Below are positions 12,568-23,206 of a stretch of 64,000 bases of DNA, in pieces. The notes under the pieces are model-generated. The model worked only from the letters and a program-made list of their open reading frames with translations. It made no database searches and was not told where the DNA came from. Location of the stretch: positions 1 through 64,000 of the forward strand of contig AP019416.1 of NCBI GenBank assembly GCA_004295565.1, read 5' to 3'. Positions within the stretch are counted from its first letter, which is position 1. Each line of letters begins with the position of its first letter. The position numbers were made by a program, and so were the translations under genes. This DNA is from Vreelandella olivaria. Lineage in GTDB: Bacteria; Pseudomonadota; Gammaproteobacteria; Pseudomonadales; Halomonadaceae.

Positions 12568-14220
12568 GCTCGACTTCGTCTGCCACATCAGCAGGCGTCT
12601 CCAGAGTTTGCTCTTGGGAGGTGCCTTGAGAAGATTCATCGGGCTCGCGCCGCTGCGGGAGATGCCCTCCCAAAGGCGGTGCTGCAGCGCTGTCTCCTCT
12701 CGCAAGCGTTCATTAAGCACTTCGATACCATGCGCCTCTACCAGCGTTCGGTTATTGCTGAAAAGCGACGTGCCTAGGCCTGCGCGGTCGCGCTCCAGTG
12801 TAAAAGCCCAACGCATCGAGTATCGTAGGGAAAACATCCAGCATGGTAGCGTCTCGCCGGATACGCTGTGGCTTGATACCGTCACTCAGCATGATGAGCG
12901 TATTGTCGCGGTCTAACGCTGTCAGTTGATCCCAGACAGAAACGCGCATCGTCAAATGGTCGCTAAGTATGATCACTAAGGTGTTATCGAGAAGCCCCTC
13001 GGACTCTAAACGTTCAACCAGATTTCGTGCAAGCCAAGTAGAACATTTCACCGAATAAAGAATATCTTGCCCATCGAACTCCCCCCTGCTCTTCCACACA
13101 GGACTGGGAAGGGTAGCCATTTGGTGCATGGCCTGCCAAATTAAGACTAACCACGCCCCAGGGGCCATTATCTTCATTGTCTAATCGTCTGATCTCATCG
13201 GCTGTGATGTCATACAGCGTATCGTCATATAGCCCCCAGCTATTAACGTACTCAGGATCCTCTAGCAGGGGCTCTAAATCTTCCCGGCCTTTGACCGTAT
13301 TGAATTGATGTCCGCGGTAGAACAGTCCTTTACCGGCGAACTGTGTGCTAGCACCGCCTAGATAGCTTAATTGGTAGCCCTGTTCCGCCAGGATATCTCC
13401 CAGGCAATCGACGCCAGGGACAACCTTCGATAGCGGCTCAAACTGGCTATCGTGGAGAAGCCCTGCGGGCATCAGTGGCACACCGCACTGGCTGGCAATC
13501 ATGCCGGCCATCGTCCACCCCGTGTTATCCATTTGGCGCACGCCCTCAAAAACGGCACCTCGTTCACCCAGGGCGTTAAGGTCGGCGTAGGCATCCTCAA
13601 ATAGCTCATTGGAGTAGGTGCGCTCGATGCTTTCCAGATACAGGATGAGTAAGTTAGGCGCCTCCCTTAGCTCTTCAGTGGGGGCGGCTTGTAGCGTCGA
13701 TCCAGCCAGGCACCATCATCGGTGACAATCGACGCGCTGCGTTGGCCTAGGCCATAAAGCAGCGGGTTGCTAGCCAATAACAGAATAGCGAAAAACGCTC
13801 AGCTAAGCGCCAGCGCTGGTCATGACGTGATAGCCACGTTACCGCTGCCAGTACGCCGATCATTATCAGCGTATAGAGTAGCGCGGAAATCATTTTGCCT
13901 GCGCCACCATGTTCGGCCATACCGGCTTGAAGGTGAAAAAACACCGCGCCTAGGTCGACGATGCCAAAGCTATCCGCCAGATAAACGTACACACCCCATA
14001 GGCTTAGCGGTAACAGCGACCAGGGCCACATTTTACGATAGCGAGCGTTCGCAGGATGGCCCCAGCGTAACTTTAAGCCCACGCCAATCCACACGGCCGC
14101 TACCAAAAATAGCGTCCACCAGGGCAAGCGGGTCATGACCGTGGCGGCGTAACCCATGCAGAGGCCGATGAGGGTAAGCGCGAAACGAGCGTATAGATGC
14201 CTGTATATAAGTTTGGACAT
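12557..14220 (-). CDS. OpgB/MdoB-like membrane phosphoglycerol transferase (five frameshifts)
   Basis: The protein has an N-terminal membrane part (several hydrophobic segments in the first 160 residues) and a periplasmic alkaline-phosphatase/sulfatase fold. Similarity to E. coli phosphoglycerol transferase I shows in MDNTGWTMAGMIASQCGVPL (with the likely catalytic Thr), CLGDILAEQGYQ, WGLYDDTLYD and SDHLTM. OpgB moves phosphoglycerol to periplasmic glucans; here the acceptor could be a glucan or the LPS core. The frame is broken at about 13791-13795, 13680-13684, 13081-13086, 12802-12805 and 12650. Repaired length is about 554 aa, ending in an acidic tail, shorter than the 763 aa of OpgB. No opgG or opgH is in the window. 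Confidence 0.75.
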
Positions 14221-14413
14221 AGAATCCTATGCGGGTAGGGATACAAGTCGTAAAGACCAATTTTGATGCTCAATACTTATAAAGCGCAAGTGTATAGAGC
14301 CTTTTGAATTCTAAGTGGTGAGTAAGATAGCTACGATCCGTCTAAGAAGCCTATTTTCAGCATCACTACCTTAGGAGCGCCGTATAAATTTGCGACAACC
14401 AACGTGAAGTACT

Positions 14414-15214
14414 TCATGAGACTGGGGGATCCTCCTTTTCAGGGCGTATGACCAAAGTGTGGCACTGCTCTTTGTTCCACTTGCCCTGGGGTTTGTCGAT
14501 GTACTGAAAGTGCTCGTTAGTGAAGCTACCCTGGTGAACTGCATGGCGATAGGAGACCGTTGGAACTTGATTTGGATCCAAAAGTTCGATGAAAACACCA
14601 GGCCCGGTAATATAGAAAACGTTGTGAAACGTGCCCTCTTTAATGTTAAAGACCACCCGCTCAATTAAGCGCTTCAGATTGGGGTTACCGGGTTTGCTGG
14701 CAATGAAATAGTTGCTTAACTCCCCGCGACGGGTGGTTACATAGAGCTCCGTGCGCGTGCAGCCAAGCACGCGTTCTAGTGGCCAAACCTGGTGTGCATC
14801 TATATCGAGATATACACCGCCAAACTTGTGAAGTATCAGAAGCCGCCATAGATCGGCCTGAGCTGCTCCAATTTGCAGACGCTCATAGTAAGGAAGAATT
14901 TCCGGGTAGTGTTCGGCAATGAAGTCGCAGCGAGCCTCGGTAATCATGAATTGATACTCGAAGCTAGGTGCCATTAAACGGTTGAATAGGTAGTTCAGAT
15001 AGACCGGCAAGGTGACACGGTTAGTGAAGTTGGTCTGCCAGATAATACGTGGGATACAGCTTGGGGTAGTGCGATTGGTCAGTGGTGCTGCTTGCTCTGG
15101 AATAGTAAAACGTTTATTAGCGAAAGCCCAGTGGAATGGATAACTGATCATCTTGGTAATATTGGCGATAAGTTTTATTAAACGGCTAGTGGCGACAATA
15201 AGAGTCTTATTCAT
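14414..15214 (-). CDS. GT32-like glycosyltransferase with DXD motif
   Basis: An intact 266-aa protein with IPRIIWQTN near residue 55, AQADLWRLLILHKFGGVYLD and the DXD motif in LDIDAHQVWPL. This is the pattern of the Gly_transf_sug (OCH1-like, GT32) family, which uses nucleotide sugars and a divalent metal. The sugar and linkage cannot be told from sequence. A basic, partly hydrophobic N-terminus could bind the membrane. It lies in the LPS region, separated by AT-rich DNA from the GT2 gene, and probably decorates the outer core or O-chain. Confidence 0.75.
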   Translation of the reverse strand: MNKTLIVATSRLIKLIANITKMISYPFHWAFANKRFTIPEQAAPLTNRTTPSCIPRIIWQTNFTNRVTLPVYLNYLFNRLMAPSFEYQFMITEARCDFIAEHYPEILPYYERLQIGAAQADLWRLLILHKFGGVYLDIDAHQVWPLERVLGCTRTELYVTTRRGELSNYFIASKPGNPNLKRLIERVVFNIKEGTFHNVFYITGPGVFIELLDPNQVPTVSYRHAVHQGSFTNEHFQYIDKPQGKWNKEQCHTLVIRPEKEDPPVS

Positions 15215-15504
15215 TAGGTTTACTCAATTCTATTTTTTAATAATGAATTATGTTGCATACGTATAAGCAACCCGATAGATAGTGTAATAAATGTTGGATG
15301 TTTCTTTCTGCTGCTACATAAAGTATCTCCATGCAAATACAGTCGTCTATACAGCCAATAGTAATTTTTATTAATTGATTAAATGTGTCGCTTTGAATTT
15401 TACGATGATGTCCTTAATATAGTAAAAAACTGAAAAATTAAATAAATGTTGATGGGCGATGCGAAGGCTGTATCGGTTGAATAATGGAAATTATTTTTTC
15501 CTTT
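15215..15504. other. AT-rich intergenic stretch
   Basis: About 290 bases between the GT2 and GT32 genes are clearly AT-richer than the surroundings and hold no convincing open frame, RNA gene or terminator. With the AT-rich GT2 gene it may mark an acquired segment. Confidence 0.5.
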
Positions 15505-16249
15505 TTATTGTTCTTTATGGATTTCGTTAAGCTTTGCATATTTCATATAAGCATGGAATGCAGTGGTGACAGCAACTAAAATCCCATCACTACCCTGAAA
15601 AATACCACCTTTAAAAATTAATTTTCGTACCAATGCGCTAATGCTATGCACAATTGGACTAATAGAAGATGCTTTTTTACCACTCTCCTTCATTGCCCAA
15701 GCATCACGAGTTGAAAGTACATTAATGCGATAAATCCAATCAGATAAATTCTTATAGGTAAAGTGGTTTATATGTGTTTTGGTGTGGCGAACAATGGGGG
15801 ACTTGACGGATGAATGGGCTTTTTGTTAAGGTAGCCAGATGTTATTCTGTTATATAACCGCACAACGGTATCGGGATAAAAACCAGCAGCTTTTATCCAA
15901 TGATTTCCCACGTAGTTTTTACGGTAAAAGCTGTAAGCTATCTGCGCATCATTAAGGCTTAACGATTGAATAGTATTAATAGCGTCTTCGTTTAGTCGCT
16001 CATCGGCATCTAAAGAAAGTATCCAGTCATTTTTAGCATAAGCTACGGCAAAAGCTTTTTGAGGACCATCACCTAAGTAATCTTGATGATAAATGATTGC
16101 TCCAAGTCTCTTAGCAATATCAACTGTCTCATCAGTACTGCCAGAGTCGACGACAATGACTTCATCACACACTTTTTGAGTGATTTTAAACAATCACTTA
16201 TATTGTGAGCTTCATTTAATGTAATAACAATACCTGTAATTGGCTGCAT
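15505..16249 (-). CDS. WaaE/LgtF-like family 2 glycosyltransferase (two frameshifts)
   Basis: A GT2 enzyme of the type that extends heptose I of the LPS core with a beta-glucose. The start MQPITGIVITLNEAHNISDC, then VIVVDSGSTDETVDIAKRLG and the DXD-like SLDADERLNEDA are typical, as is FYPDTVVRLYNR. One base is missing at 16173-16177 and one near 15810; repaired length is about 248 aa. The gene is AT-rich compared with its neighbours and may be acquired. The GT9 gene ends 8 bp upstream, so the pair is likely one operon. Exact acceptor is inference. Confidence 0.82.
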
Positions 16250-16257
16250 GAGTATTC

Positions 16258-17295
16258 CTAATATTTTGATAAGAAGAGTGATATATCTTTTGCAGCTGAG
16301 TCAATGTCAACGGCCAGCATGTTTTTTTCGGGGGCGCTGGAGGATGAGCTAAAATATAAACGTTTTTTAGCGGAATTGCAGGTTTGCCATCGTAATGACG
16401 TCGCAGAGCGTTTAGCAGGATAGAAGCCAGCGGTCGCAATGTTTAGGCAACCCGCAATATGCAGAGGCCCTGTAGAGCCTGCAATTAGCATGTCTGCTCC
16501 TGCTAGCTGCAGGGCATATGCTTCAACGCTATTTCTGGTGGGAAAGTGGGTAGCCACAACACTTTTCTTAGCGAGCAGACGAATCAGTTCCTGGGCTTGG
16601 GGGTGTTCATTGGGGCCAGCACTTATCAGCCAGTGTATGGGCTGTGTCTTGCTTATGTGGTGTATTTGCACCACCAAATCAGCATATTGATCCAGCGATA
16701 GGTTCACCGCCGACCCCCCACTACCTGGGTGAACCACAATGAGAAGACCGTCGTTGGCCTGGACGCTTTCCAGCAGTACCTTACGCTGATATTCACGTTG
16801 CCTGGTCTCAAGTGGCCAGTAGGGGGGGAAGGGCATAGGGGGTTGGGGTATCGACAGCTTGTTTATTAGAGCGCAGGCAAGTTCTACATTGTACTGGTAT
16901 TCGGGCTTGGCTGAACGAGAGCGGCGTTGTCGTACCCGAACGTTGTAGAAAATTTGCGCCCATTTAGTGGCAGGCGCAACGCGCAAGCGAATGCCTGCTC
17001 GCCAGCCTAGCCAGGCTATGCGAGGTGTAGAGAACAGTGTTAGAAGTGCATCGAAACGAGCCGCTTTTATCTGCTTTAATAGCACGCGTTGCGCTAATGG
17101 CGTCGCCGAGCTACCAGGATCGATAATTACCTCGTCAACCCACGGGCAGGCCGCAGCCAGCGGTGCGGTATAAGCGGGCACTAACACGGTAACGTGAGGC
17201 GTAGGCGATGCGCTTTTTAAATATGCGAGCGCTGGCCAGGCCAGCATAAAATCGCCAATTTTGTCGTTACGGACAACAAGAAGTTTCTGAACCAT
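16258..17295 (-). CDS. Family 9 glycosyltransferase (heptosyltransferase-like)
   Basis: An intact 345-aa GT9 protein. The N-terminus KLLVVRNDKIGDFMLAWPAL is the usual GT9 opening; VVHPGSGGSAVNLSLDQY and the C-terminal GADMLIAGSTGPLHIAGCL form the donor-binding half. It probably adds an ADP-heptose-type sugar to the LPS core, but could also be a WaaQ-like heptosyltransferase III; the sequence does not settle this. It is divergent from the GT4 gene across about 80 bp, which must hold promoters for both. Confidence 0.82.
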   Translation of the reverse strand: MVQKLLVVRNDKIGDFMLAWPALAYLKSASPTPHVTVLVPAYTAPLAAACPWVDEVIIDPGSSATPLAQRVLLKQIKAARFDALLTLFSTPRIAWLGWRAGIRLRVAPATKWAQIFYNVRVRQRRSRSAKPEYQYNVELACALINKLSIPQPPMPFPPYWPLETRQREYQRKVLLESVQANDGLLIVVHPGSGGSAVNLSLDQYADLVVQIHHISKTQPIHWLISAGPNEHPQAQELIRLLAKKSVVATHFPTRNSVEAYALQLAGADMLIAGSTGPLHIAGCLNIATAGFYPAKRSATSLRWQTCNSAKKRLYFSSSSSAPEKNMLAVDIDSAAKDISLFLSKY

Positions 17296-17373
17296 GGTTT
17301 AGAACTCGTTAATAGCAGCCTGTATACTACAGCGATTATATGAATTGTTTAACCGTGCACGGTTGGGGGGGAA

Positions 17374-18489
17374 ATGGAGGATAAGGTGCTGCAACTGTGT
17401 CTCTCAGATGGGAAGGGAGGAATGGAGTTATATGTTGACCGCGTCATAGAAGATCTGCAGGGGGAGGGGGTGAAAGTTTTCGGCATCTGCCTTGCGAACA
17501 CTAAGGTAGAAACGTATATGTGCCGCAACGGTGTTCCTTATAAAGCCTTTTCAAATAGAGCTAAGGCGTTGGCGAATATCTTTGTGTTACGTCGCTGGTT
17601 GGTTGAAGAAAAAATCACGGTGATTCATTGTCATAAATCAAGTGATTTACGATTAACCACGTTATTAAAGCTGCTGCTGCCAAGCCTAAGAATATTTTAT
17701 ACTGATCATGTGGGCGGGACGAGTCCCAAAAAAACCTTTATCACCGTATAGCCTATAGCAAAACTGACCGCATCTTATCTATCAGCCAAGCCACTTATAG
17801 CCGTAATATTAGCAACTTACCTGTTGCACGTGAGCGGGTTTCCTGTTTGCCGCACGGGGTGGATACCAATAAGTATCGGCCATGTCTTGAACTCGCTACG
17901 ATACGTGCCAAACGAGAAGCGCTGGGCATCCCGGTTGATGCAGTAGTGATCGTGCTCCCAGGGAGGGTTACGCCAGGCAAAGGGCATGATGTATGGGTAA
18001 ATGCTCTGTTATCACTAAACCCTGCATTAAATTTTTATGCCCTTTCTATTGGTGGTACTGATTATGCTTCGGGCGGTGTCGACAGCTTTTACGAACAGCT
18101 ACAGCATGCCATCGCTGGAACTGAGCTGAAAAATAAAATCACCTTTTGGGGCACCGTAGTGACCTAGCCGATATTCTTCCTGCCCTTGATATAGCTTGTA
18201 TTCCCTCTAAAAATGAAGCATTTGGTCTAACCATTATAGAGTCTATGGCATGCGGGTTACCGATTATTGGCTCCAATAGTGGCTCGCTCCCAGAGTTAGT
18301 CGATGCCAATTCAGGCGTTTTGGTGGAGCCAAGCAATGTTCCTGCATGGCGTGATGCCATAGAGGCTTTGATACGCAATGAATCTCAGCGAAAAGCCATG
18401 GGGCGTGCTGGACGACAGCGGGTTGAACAGCTTTTAGTAATAAACAGCATGTTAAGCGTTTAATCGAGTATTACAACGCATCGGCATAG
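17374..18489 (+). CDS. Family 4 glycosyltransferase (three frameshifts)
   Basis: A GT-B fold glycosyltransferase. Segments in order are LCLSDGKGGMELYVDRVI near the N-terminus, LPHGVDTNKYRP, PGRVTPGKGHDVWV, and the C-terminal EX7E-type block EAFGLTIIESMACGLP followed by SGSLPELV. The frame is broken by a missing A in 17728-17734 and a missing T at 18144-18147 and again at 18432-18435. Repaired, the protein is about 372 aa and ends at TAG 18487-18489. It is upstream of waaL and likely works on the LPS core or O-chain; donor and acceptor are unknown. Confidence 0.8.
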
Positions 18490-18656
18490 CCTGCATGTAG
18501 GCGTGCCTTCATGATGATAGTCTCTGTGGGAAAGGCCCTGATTAAAAGGCTTTCCTGTTTTTACTGGACGCACTTTCAGTTCAGTCTAGCTGCTGTGCAT
18601 TAGTGATTCTGTCAGAATGATGGGCTTTCGTCTTCCAGCCTTCAACGGAAATACTT

Positions 18657-19923
18657 ATGGACTCATCGTCACTCTCTTCTGCTCCCTCTCAATTTTCGCT
18701 GATGCGTGGGTACACCTCTGTTGCGGTGTTGCTATTGGGCGCCATTGCACTAATCGTGCCCTCCGGCTACTCAGTAGGCCCCGTTCTGTTACTGCTTGGC
18801 ACTTTTGCGCTGCCGTTCATTCGCAAAAAAGTACGTTTTGGCCGTCAAGATTGGTGGATCATGGGGGTATTGGTTTTTTACACACTGGTGGGGCTATTCG
18901 AAGTTTGGAGTGATGGACAGGGGCTACGAGGCGCCGATAAACCACTACGCTTTCTATTGGCCACTCCTATCTTGGTGTTGATATTAGCCTATCCGCCACA
19001 GTTGGGTTGGTTATGGAGTGGCCTGGCCCTGGGAGGGATGGCTGTTGGAAGCTGGGGGCTTGGCAAAAGCTCTTTTTAGGTGTTGAGCGGGCAGAGGGCT
19101 ATACCCATGTTATCCAGTTTGGCAACATCAGCATGCTAACGGGCATTTTATGCTTAGCAGGTATGGGGTGGGCAATGGTTCAACCCAATCGCAAACTTTG
19201 GCTGCTTTTATTAAGCCTGGGCGCCTTAGGAGGCGTGTTGGGGTCACTTTTTCCGGCAGCCGTGGCGGATGGATAGGACTGCCTGTTGTGCTGTGGGTAC
19301 TGTATCGCGCCTATGGTCGTGATTTGACTGCTCCTTTAAAGGTAGGCGCATTAGCGATAGTGATAGTGGGAGCGCTGTGCGTCTATGCAGCGCCTCAGTT
19401 AGGGGTTCAACAACGCGTTCATCAGGCAGTCGATGATATTGAGCGTTATGTGTCTGGCGAGAGCCGAACGTCGTCGGTGGGCGCTCGTTTTGAAATGTGG
19501 AAGGGAGCTTCGCATCTCATCATTGAAAAACCGCTACTGGGCTGGGGCCACAATGGCTATCAGCAGGGGATGCAGTCGCTGGGGGAAGCGGGTGTGATTG
19601 ACTCAGGCGTTTTACAGTTTGGGCATGCACATAATGAATTCATTGATGCGACTGCTAAGCGAGGTATCTTGGGCCTTGTCGCCCTATTACTGCTGTATTT
19701 GGTACCTCTGCGATTGTTTATGTGTGAGCTAAATGCACCAAATCTAAAGCTTCGCTCATTAGCTGTGGCTGGAGCGTTGTTGCCGGTTGCCTATATCGAT
19801 TTCGGATTCTCTCAGGTGCTTTTGATCCATAATAGTGGGGTTATGATTTACGCTTTTTGGCTGGTAGTGTTGTGGGGTTGTTACCGGGCCTGCCAGCGAC
19901 AGTTTGAGAAGAATGGCTACTAA
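18657..19923 (+). CDS. waaL: O-antigen ligase family protein (two frameshifts)
   Basis: WaaL joins O-antigen from its lipid carrier to the lipid A core at the periplasmic face. The protein has about ten hydrophobic segments, the family hallmark SGSRGGWIGLP before a large periplasmic loop, and GWGHNGYQQGM and GHAHNEFIDATAKRG in that loop, which match the Wzy_C ligase domain including the functional His. One base is missing in each of the runs at 19054-19058 and 19248-19252. Repaired length is about 422 aa. A similar polymerase-type protein cannot be fully excluded, but LPS-core neighbours favour a ligase. Confidence 0.83.
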
Positions 19924-19976
19924 GTCGGAACAAGCATGAGCCCTATTTCGAAAGTTGGCCCTGGTAATCTTCAGTA

Positions 19977-20684
19977 TTACCGACTATAGCCACGATAAAT
20001 GATGGGCAGGAGCGAGTCATTTGAGAATTTCAAAAGGGAGCGCTCCAGCCTCTTTAGGTTTGTCTGCTGCCATTTCCCGGGCCTGCGCAACCGGCAGCGA
20101 TCCAGGTCAATCAGCCAAGGCTCGCCACTGGGGTCGATCAAAATATTGCGCGCGTTCAGGTCAACATGATCAAGCCCCGCTTGATGAAAGCGGTAAATCA
20201 TAGCCCCTACACGGTATAACAGCGCTTCATCAGCCAGATCGTCGACTAGCAGCTCGGCCAGCGCTTTGGCACCAGCAATGCGCACGGTAATCAATGCGGC
20301 TTCATAAGTAAGCCCATAGTGGGTAACGCAGCTTGCTACGGGCCGGGGTACCGGTAGCCCTTGCTCAAACAGCGTGGCCGTTAAGCGCAGTTCACGAAAT
20401 GCTCGGGTTCGCTCAGCACCACTCCATAAGTAGCGTTTTTCACTCAGTTTGGCCGCCATGCCCCCACGGCGATAGGGCCTTAACACCCACTGCTCGGTCG
20501 GCGTTGCCTGTAAAAACAGACTGCTACCCCGGCCTGGTGCTTCGCCCACAATTAATCCGCGTTCACACCAGTAATCGCGAGTGAATAGGTCTGGATCAAT
20601 TTGGTGTGTTCCCGGCGCGTCACATAAACTGTCTACATCATGTAAAATCAGCCAATTTCTCTGCCGGAGTGCCGCTAAGCGCAT
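19977..20684 (-). CDS. kdkA: 3-deoxy-D-manno-octulosonic acid (Kdo) kinase
   Basis: KdkA phosphorylates the single Kdo of the LPS inner core. The 235-aa protein is intact. It has GRGSSLFLQ, VLRPYRRGGMAAKLSEKRYLW, FRELRLTATLFEQGLPVPRP and the kinase-like catalytic loop HVDLNARNILID with LIDLDRCRLR, as in the Haemophilus enzyme. The start codon at 20682-20684 overlaps, on the opposite strand, the start of the opsX-like gene at 20683 (shared CATG). There is therefore no room for an intergenic promoter unless one start is further downstream. Confidence 0.9.
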   Translation of the reverse strand: MRLAALRQRNWLILHDVDSLCDAPGTHQIDPDLFTRDYWCERGLIVGEAPGRGSSLFLQATPTEQWVLRPYRRGGMAAKLSEKRYLWSGAERTRAFRELRLTATLFEQGLPVPRPVASCVTHYGLTYEAALITVRIAGAKALAELLVDDLADEALLYRVGAMIYRFHQAGLDHVDLNARNILIDPSGEPWLIDLDRCRLRRPGKWQQTNLKRLERSLLKFSNDSLLPIIYRGYSR

Positions 20685-21779
20685 GAAGCCCTCTTTGCCT
20701 GTTCAGCCTAACCACATTGCCATTTTGCGCCTCTCCGCCCTAGGCGATGTGTGCAATCTCGTGCCCACGGTGCGGGCGTTGCAGCGCCAGTGGCCCGAAG
20801 CGCGCATTACCTGGATTATCGGTAAGGGGGAGCACAGTCTACTGGCGGGGCTTTCCGGGGTCGAGTTCGTTGTTTACGACAAGTCGACCGGCATTGCCGG
20901 TATGCGTGCATTATGGCGGCAGCTTGCCGATACGCGCTTTGATGTGCTGCTACATATGCAGCAGGCCATTCGTGCCAGCGTGCTGTCGCTTGGACTGAAG
21001 GCCGATGTACGCGTGGGCTATGACAAGGCGCGTGCCAAAGATGCTCAGCACTGGTTCACCCAGCATCAGCTCGCGCCGCACCCCAATGCCCATGTGCTGG
21101 AGTCCTTTATGGACTTCGCCCGGGTGCTCGGTGTAAACGATGACCACCTAGCGTGGGATTTGCCGGTGCCCGATACGGCACGCAATGAAGCCCAAGTCAT
21201 CAGTGGTGACGCGCCTTATCTGGTCATTAACCCATGCAGTAATGTGCGCCTGCGTAATTTTCGCAATTGGTCGGTAGAGGGTTATGCCAGCGTAATTGAA
21301 CACGCTTGGGTGCAGCACGGTCTTAAAAGCGTATTAACCGGCGGTGGTAGCCCCTGGAACGGGAAATTGGCGATCAAATTGAAGCGCTTTGCCAGCCTGG
21401 GAGCGTAATTAACGCCATTGGCGGCACCTCATTGAAAGGGGTACTAGCGTTGATCGATCAAGCCCAAGCGGTGATAGCGCCGGATACCGGGCCTATCCAT
21501 ATGGCCAATGCCATGGGCACCCCGGCTTTAGGACTCTATGCTTCGACCAATCCCCAGCGTGCGGCGCCCTATTTGTGGCGTGATTTTGCGGTCAACGCAT
21601 ACCCCGAAGCGGTACGTACCTATCTGCATAAGTCGGTAGACGAGGTGAGTTGGGGCCAGCGGGTGCGTCACCCCAGTGCCATGATGCTGATTAAAGCCGA
21701 CGACGTTATCGCTAAACTGGACACACTGTTGGCGCATACCGCCTCTACCGCCAGCGCAGGGAGCACTGATGAAGATTGA
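20683..21779 (+). CDS. opsX: OpsX-like heptosyltransferase, GT9 (one frameshift)
   Basis: The N-terminal part [35 protein letters not shown] and [10 protein letters not shown] closely resembles Haemophilus OpsX, which adds the first heptose to phosphorylated Kdo. GT9 donor-site residues appear in [20 protein letters not shown] and [20 protein letters not shown]. One G is missing near 21356; repaired length is about 365 aa. The gene is next to kdkA, as in Haemophilus, which supports the assignment. Its end overlaps the start of hldE by 11 bp, giving an opsX-hldE-waaA operon. Confidence 0.83.
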
Positions 21780-23196
21780 TTTAACCGCCTTAGAGCATGC
21801 CCACGTTCTGGTTGTCGGGGATGTGATGCTAGACCGCTACTGGCATGGCGGCACCTCGCGCATTTCTCCTGAAGCGCCGGTGCCGGTGGTGCGGGTGGAA
21901 GATGTCGAAGACCGCCCAGGCGGAGCGGCCAATGTGGCGCTGAACATCACCTCCTAGGCGGTCATGCAGTACTGGCGGGCGTGATCGGCGACGATGACAA
22001 CGCGCAGATTTTACAAACTAGTTTGAATGCCTCGGGTGTAAGTACTTACTTCCAGCGTAGCGCTCAGGTACCCACGATCACGAAGCTGCGAGTGATGAGT
22101 CGTAACCAGCAGCTACTGCGCCTGGATTTCGAGCAGCGCTTGGACAGTGTCGATACCACTGAGCTAGTGACGCAGGTAGAAAAGGCGCTCCCCGACTGCG
22201 ACGTCGTGATCCTGTCTGACTATGGTAAAGGCACGCTGAACCAAGTAGAGAATTTGATAGCCAACGCTAGATCCCAGGGCAAGCGGGTGCTAATCGATCC
22301 GAAAGGGCAGGATTTCAGCAAATACCGTGGGCGAGTTTAATCACCCCCAATCTCACCGAATTTGAAGCCGTGGTTGGCCATTGTGCGACCGATGCTGAGT
22401 TATCTCGCCGGGGCGAGGCGCTGCGCGCTGAGCTTGAGCTTGAAGCGTTGCTGATTACCCGTAGTGAAAAAGGCATGACGCTGATTCGTGAAGGGCATGC
22501 GCCACTGCATTTGCCTACCCGGGCCCAGGAAGTCTTCGATGTGACGGGGCAGGGGATACCGTTATCGGCCTGATGGGGCTGGCGCTTGCGGCGGGCCACG
22601 CCTTTCCCGAAGCGATGATGTTGGCTAACTTAGGGGCTGGATTGGTCGTGGCCAAACCGGGTACGGCAACGCTCTCCATCGCAGAGCTCTACACCGCGCT
22701 GCATGGCGATAAGCTGGCCGAGTTTGGTGTGATTGAGTCGGCCGTGCTGATTGAGGCGGTGCGCGCTGCCCAGCTTCGCGGTGAGCGGGTGGTCATGACC
22801 AACGGCTGCTTCGATATCCTGCACGCAGGCCATGTCGCTTACCTGGAGCAGGCTAAGCGCCTGGGCGATCGTTTAATTGTCGCGGTTAACGACGACGCCT
22901 CCATTGGTCGCCTGAAAGGCCCTAAGCGGCCGATTAATCCGCTTAACCGGCGTATGCAGGTGTTGGCGGGGTTAGGGGCCGTCGATTGGGTCGTGCCATT
23001 CAGTGACGACACACCCCAGGCGCTGATCGAAGCGGTGCTACCCGATATTTTGGTCAAAGGTGGCGATTACCGGCCAGAAGACATTGCCGGGGGCGCGGCG
23101 GTGATGGCCAATGGTGGCGAAGTTAAAGTACTGGGCTTTGAAGATGGCGTGTCGACCTCGGCGATGATTAGTTCGATTCTAGATCGTGAGCGCTAA
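21769..23196 (+). CDS. hldE: Bifunctional heptose 7-phosphate kinase / heptose 1-phosphate adenylyltransferase (three frameshifts)
   Basis: HldE carries out two steps of ADP-heptose synthesis. The N-terminal ribokinase-like domain shows [33 protein letters not shown] and a repaired VFDVTGAGDT motif. The C-terminal cytidylyltransferase-like domain shows [29 protein letters not shown] and [13 protein letters not shown]. One base is missing at each of 21953-21954, 22329-22331 and 22546-22549. Repaired length is 476 aa, against 477 in E. coli. It lies between opsX and waaA, with gmhB and hldD also in the window, so the ADP-heptose steps after GmhA are all present. Confidence 0.94.
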
Positions 23197-23206
23197 GAAA
23201 CCTCTG

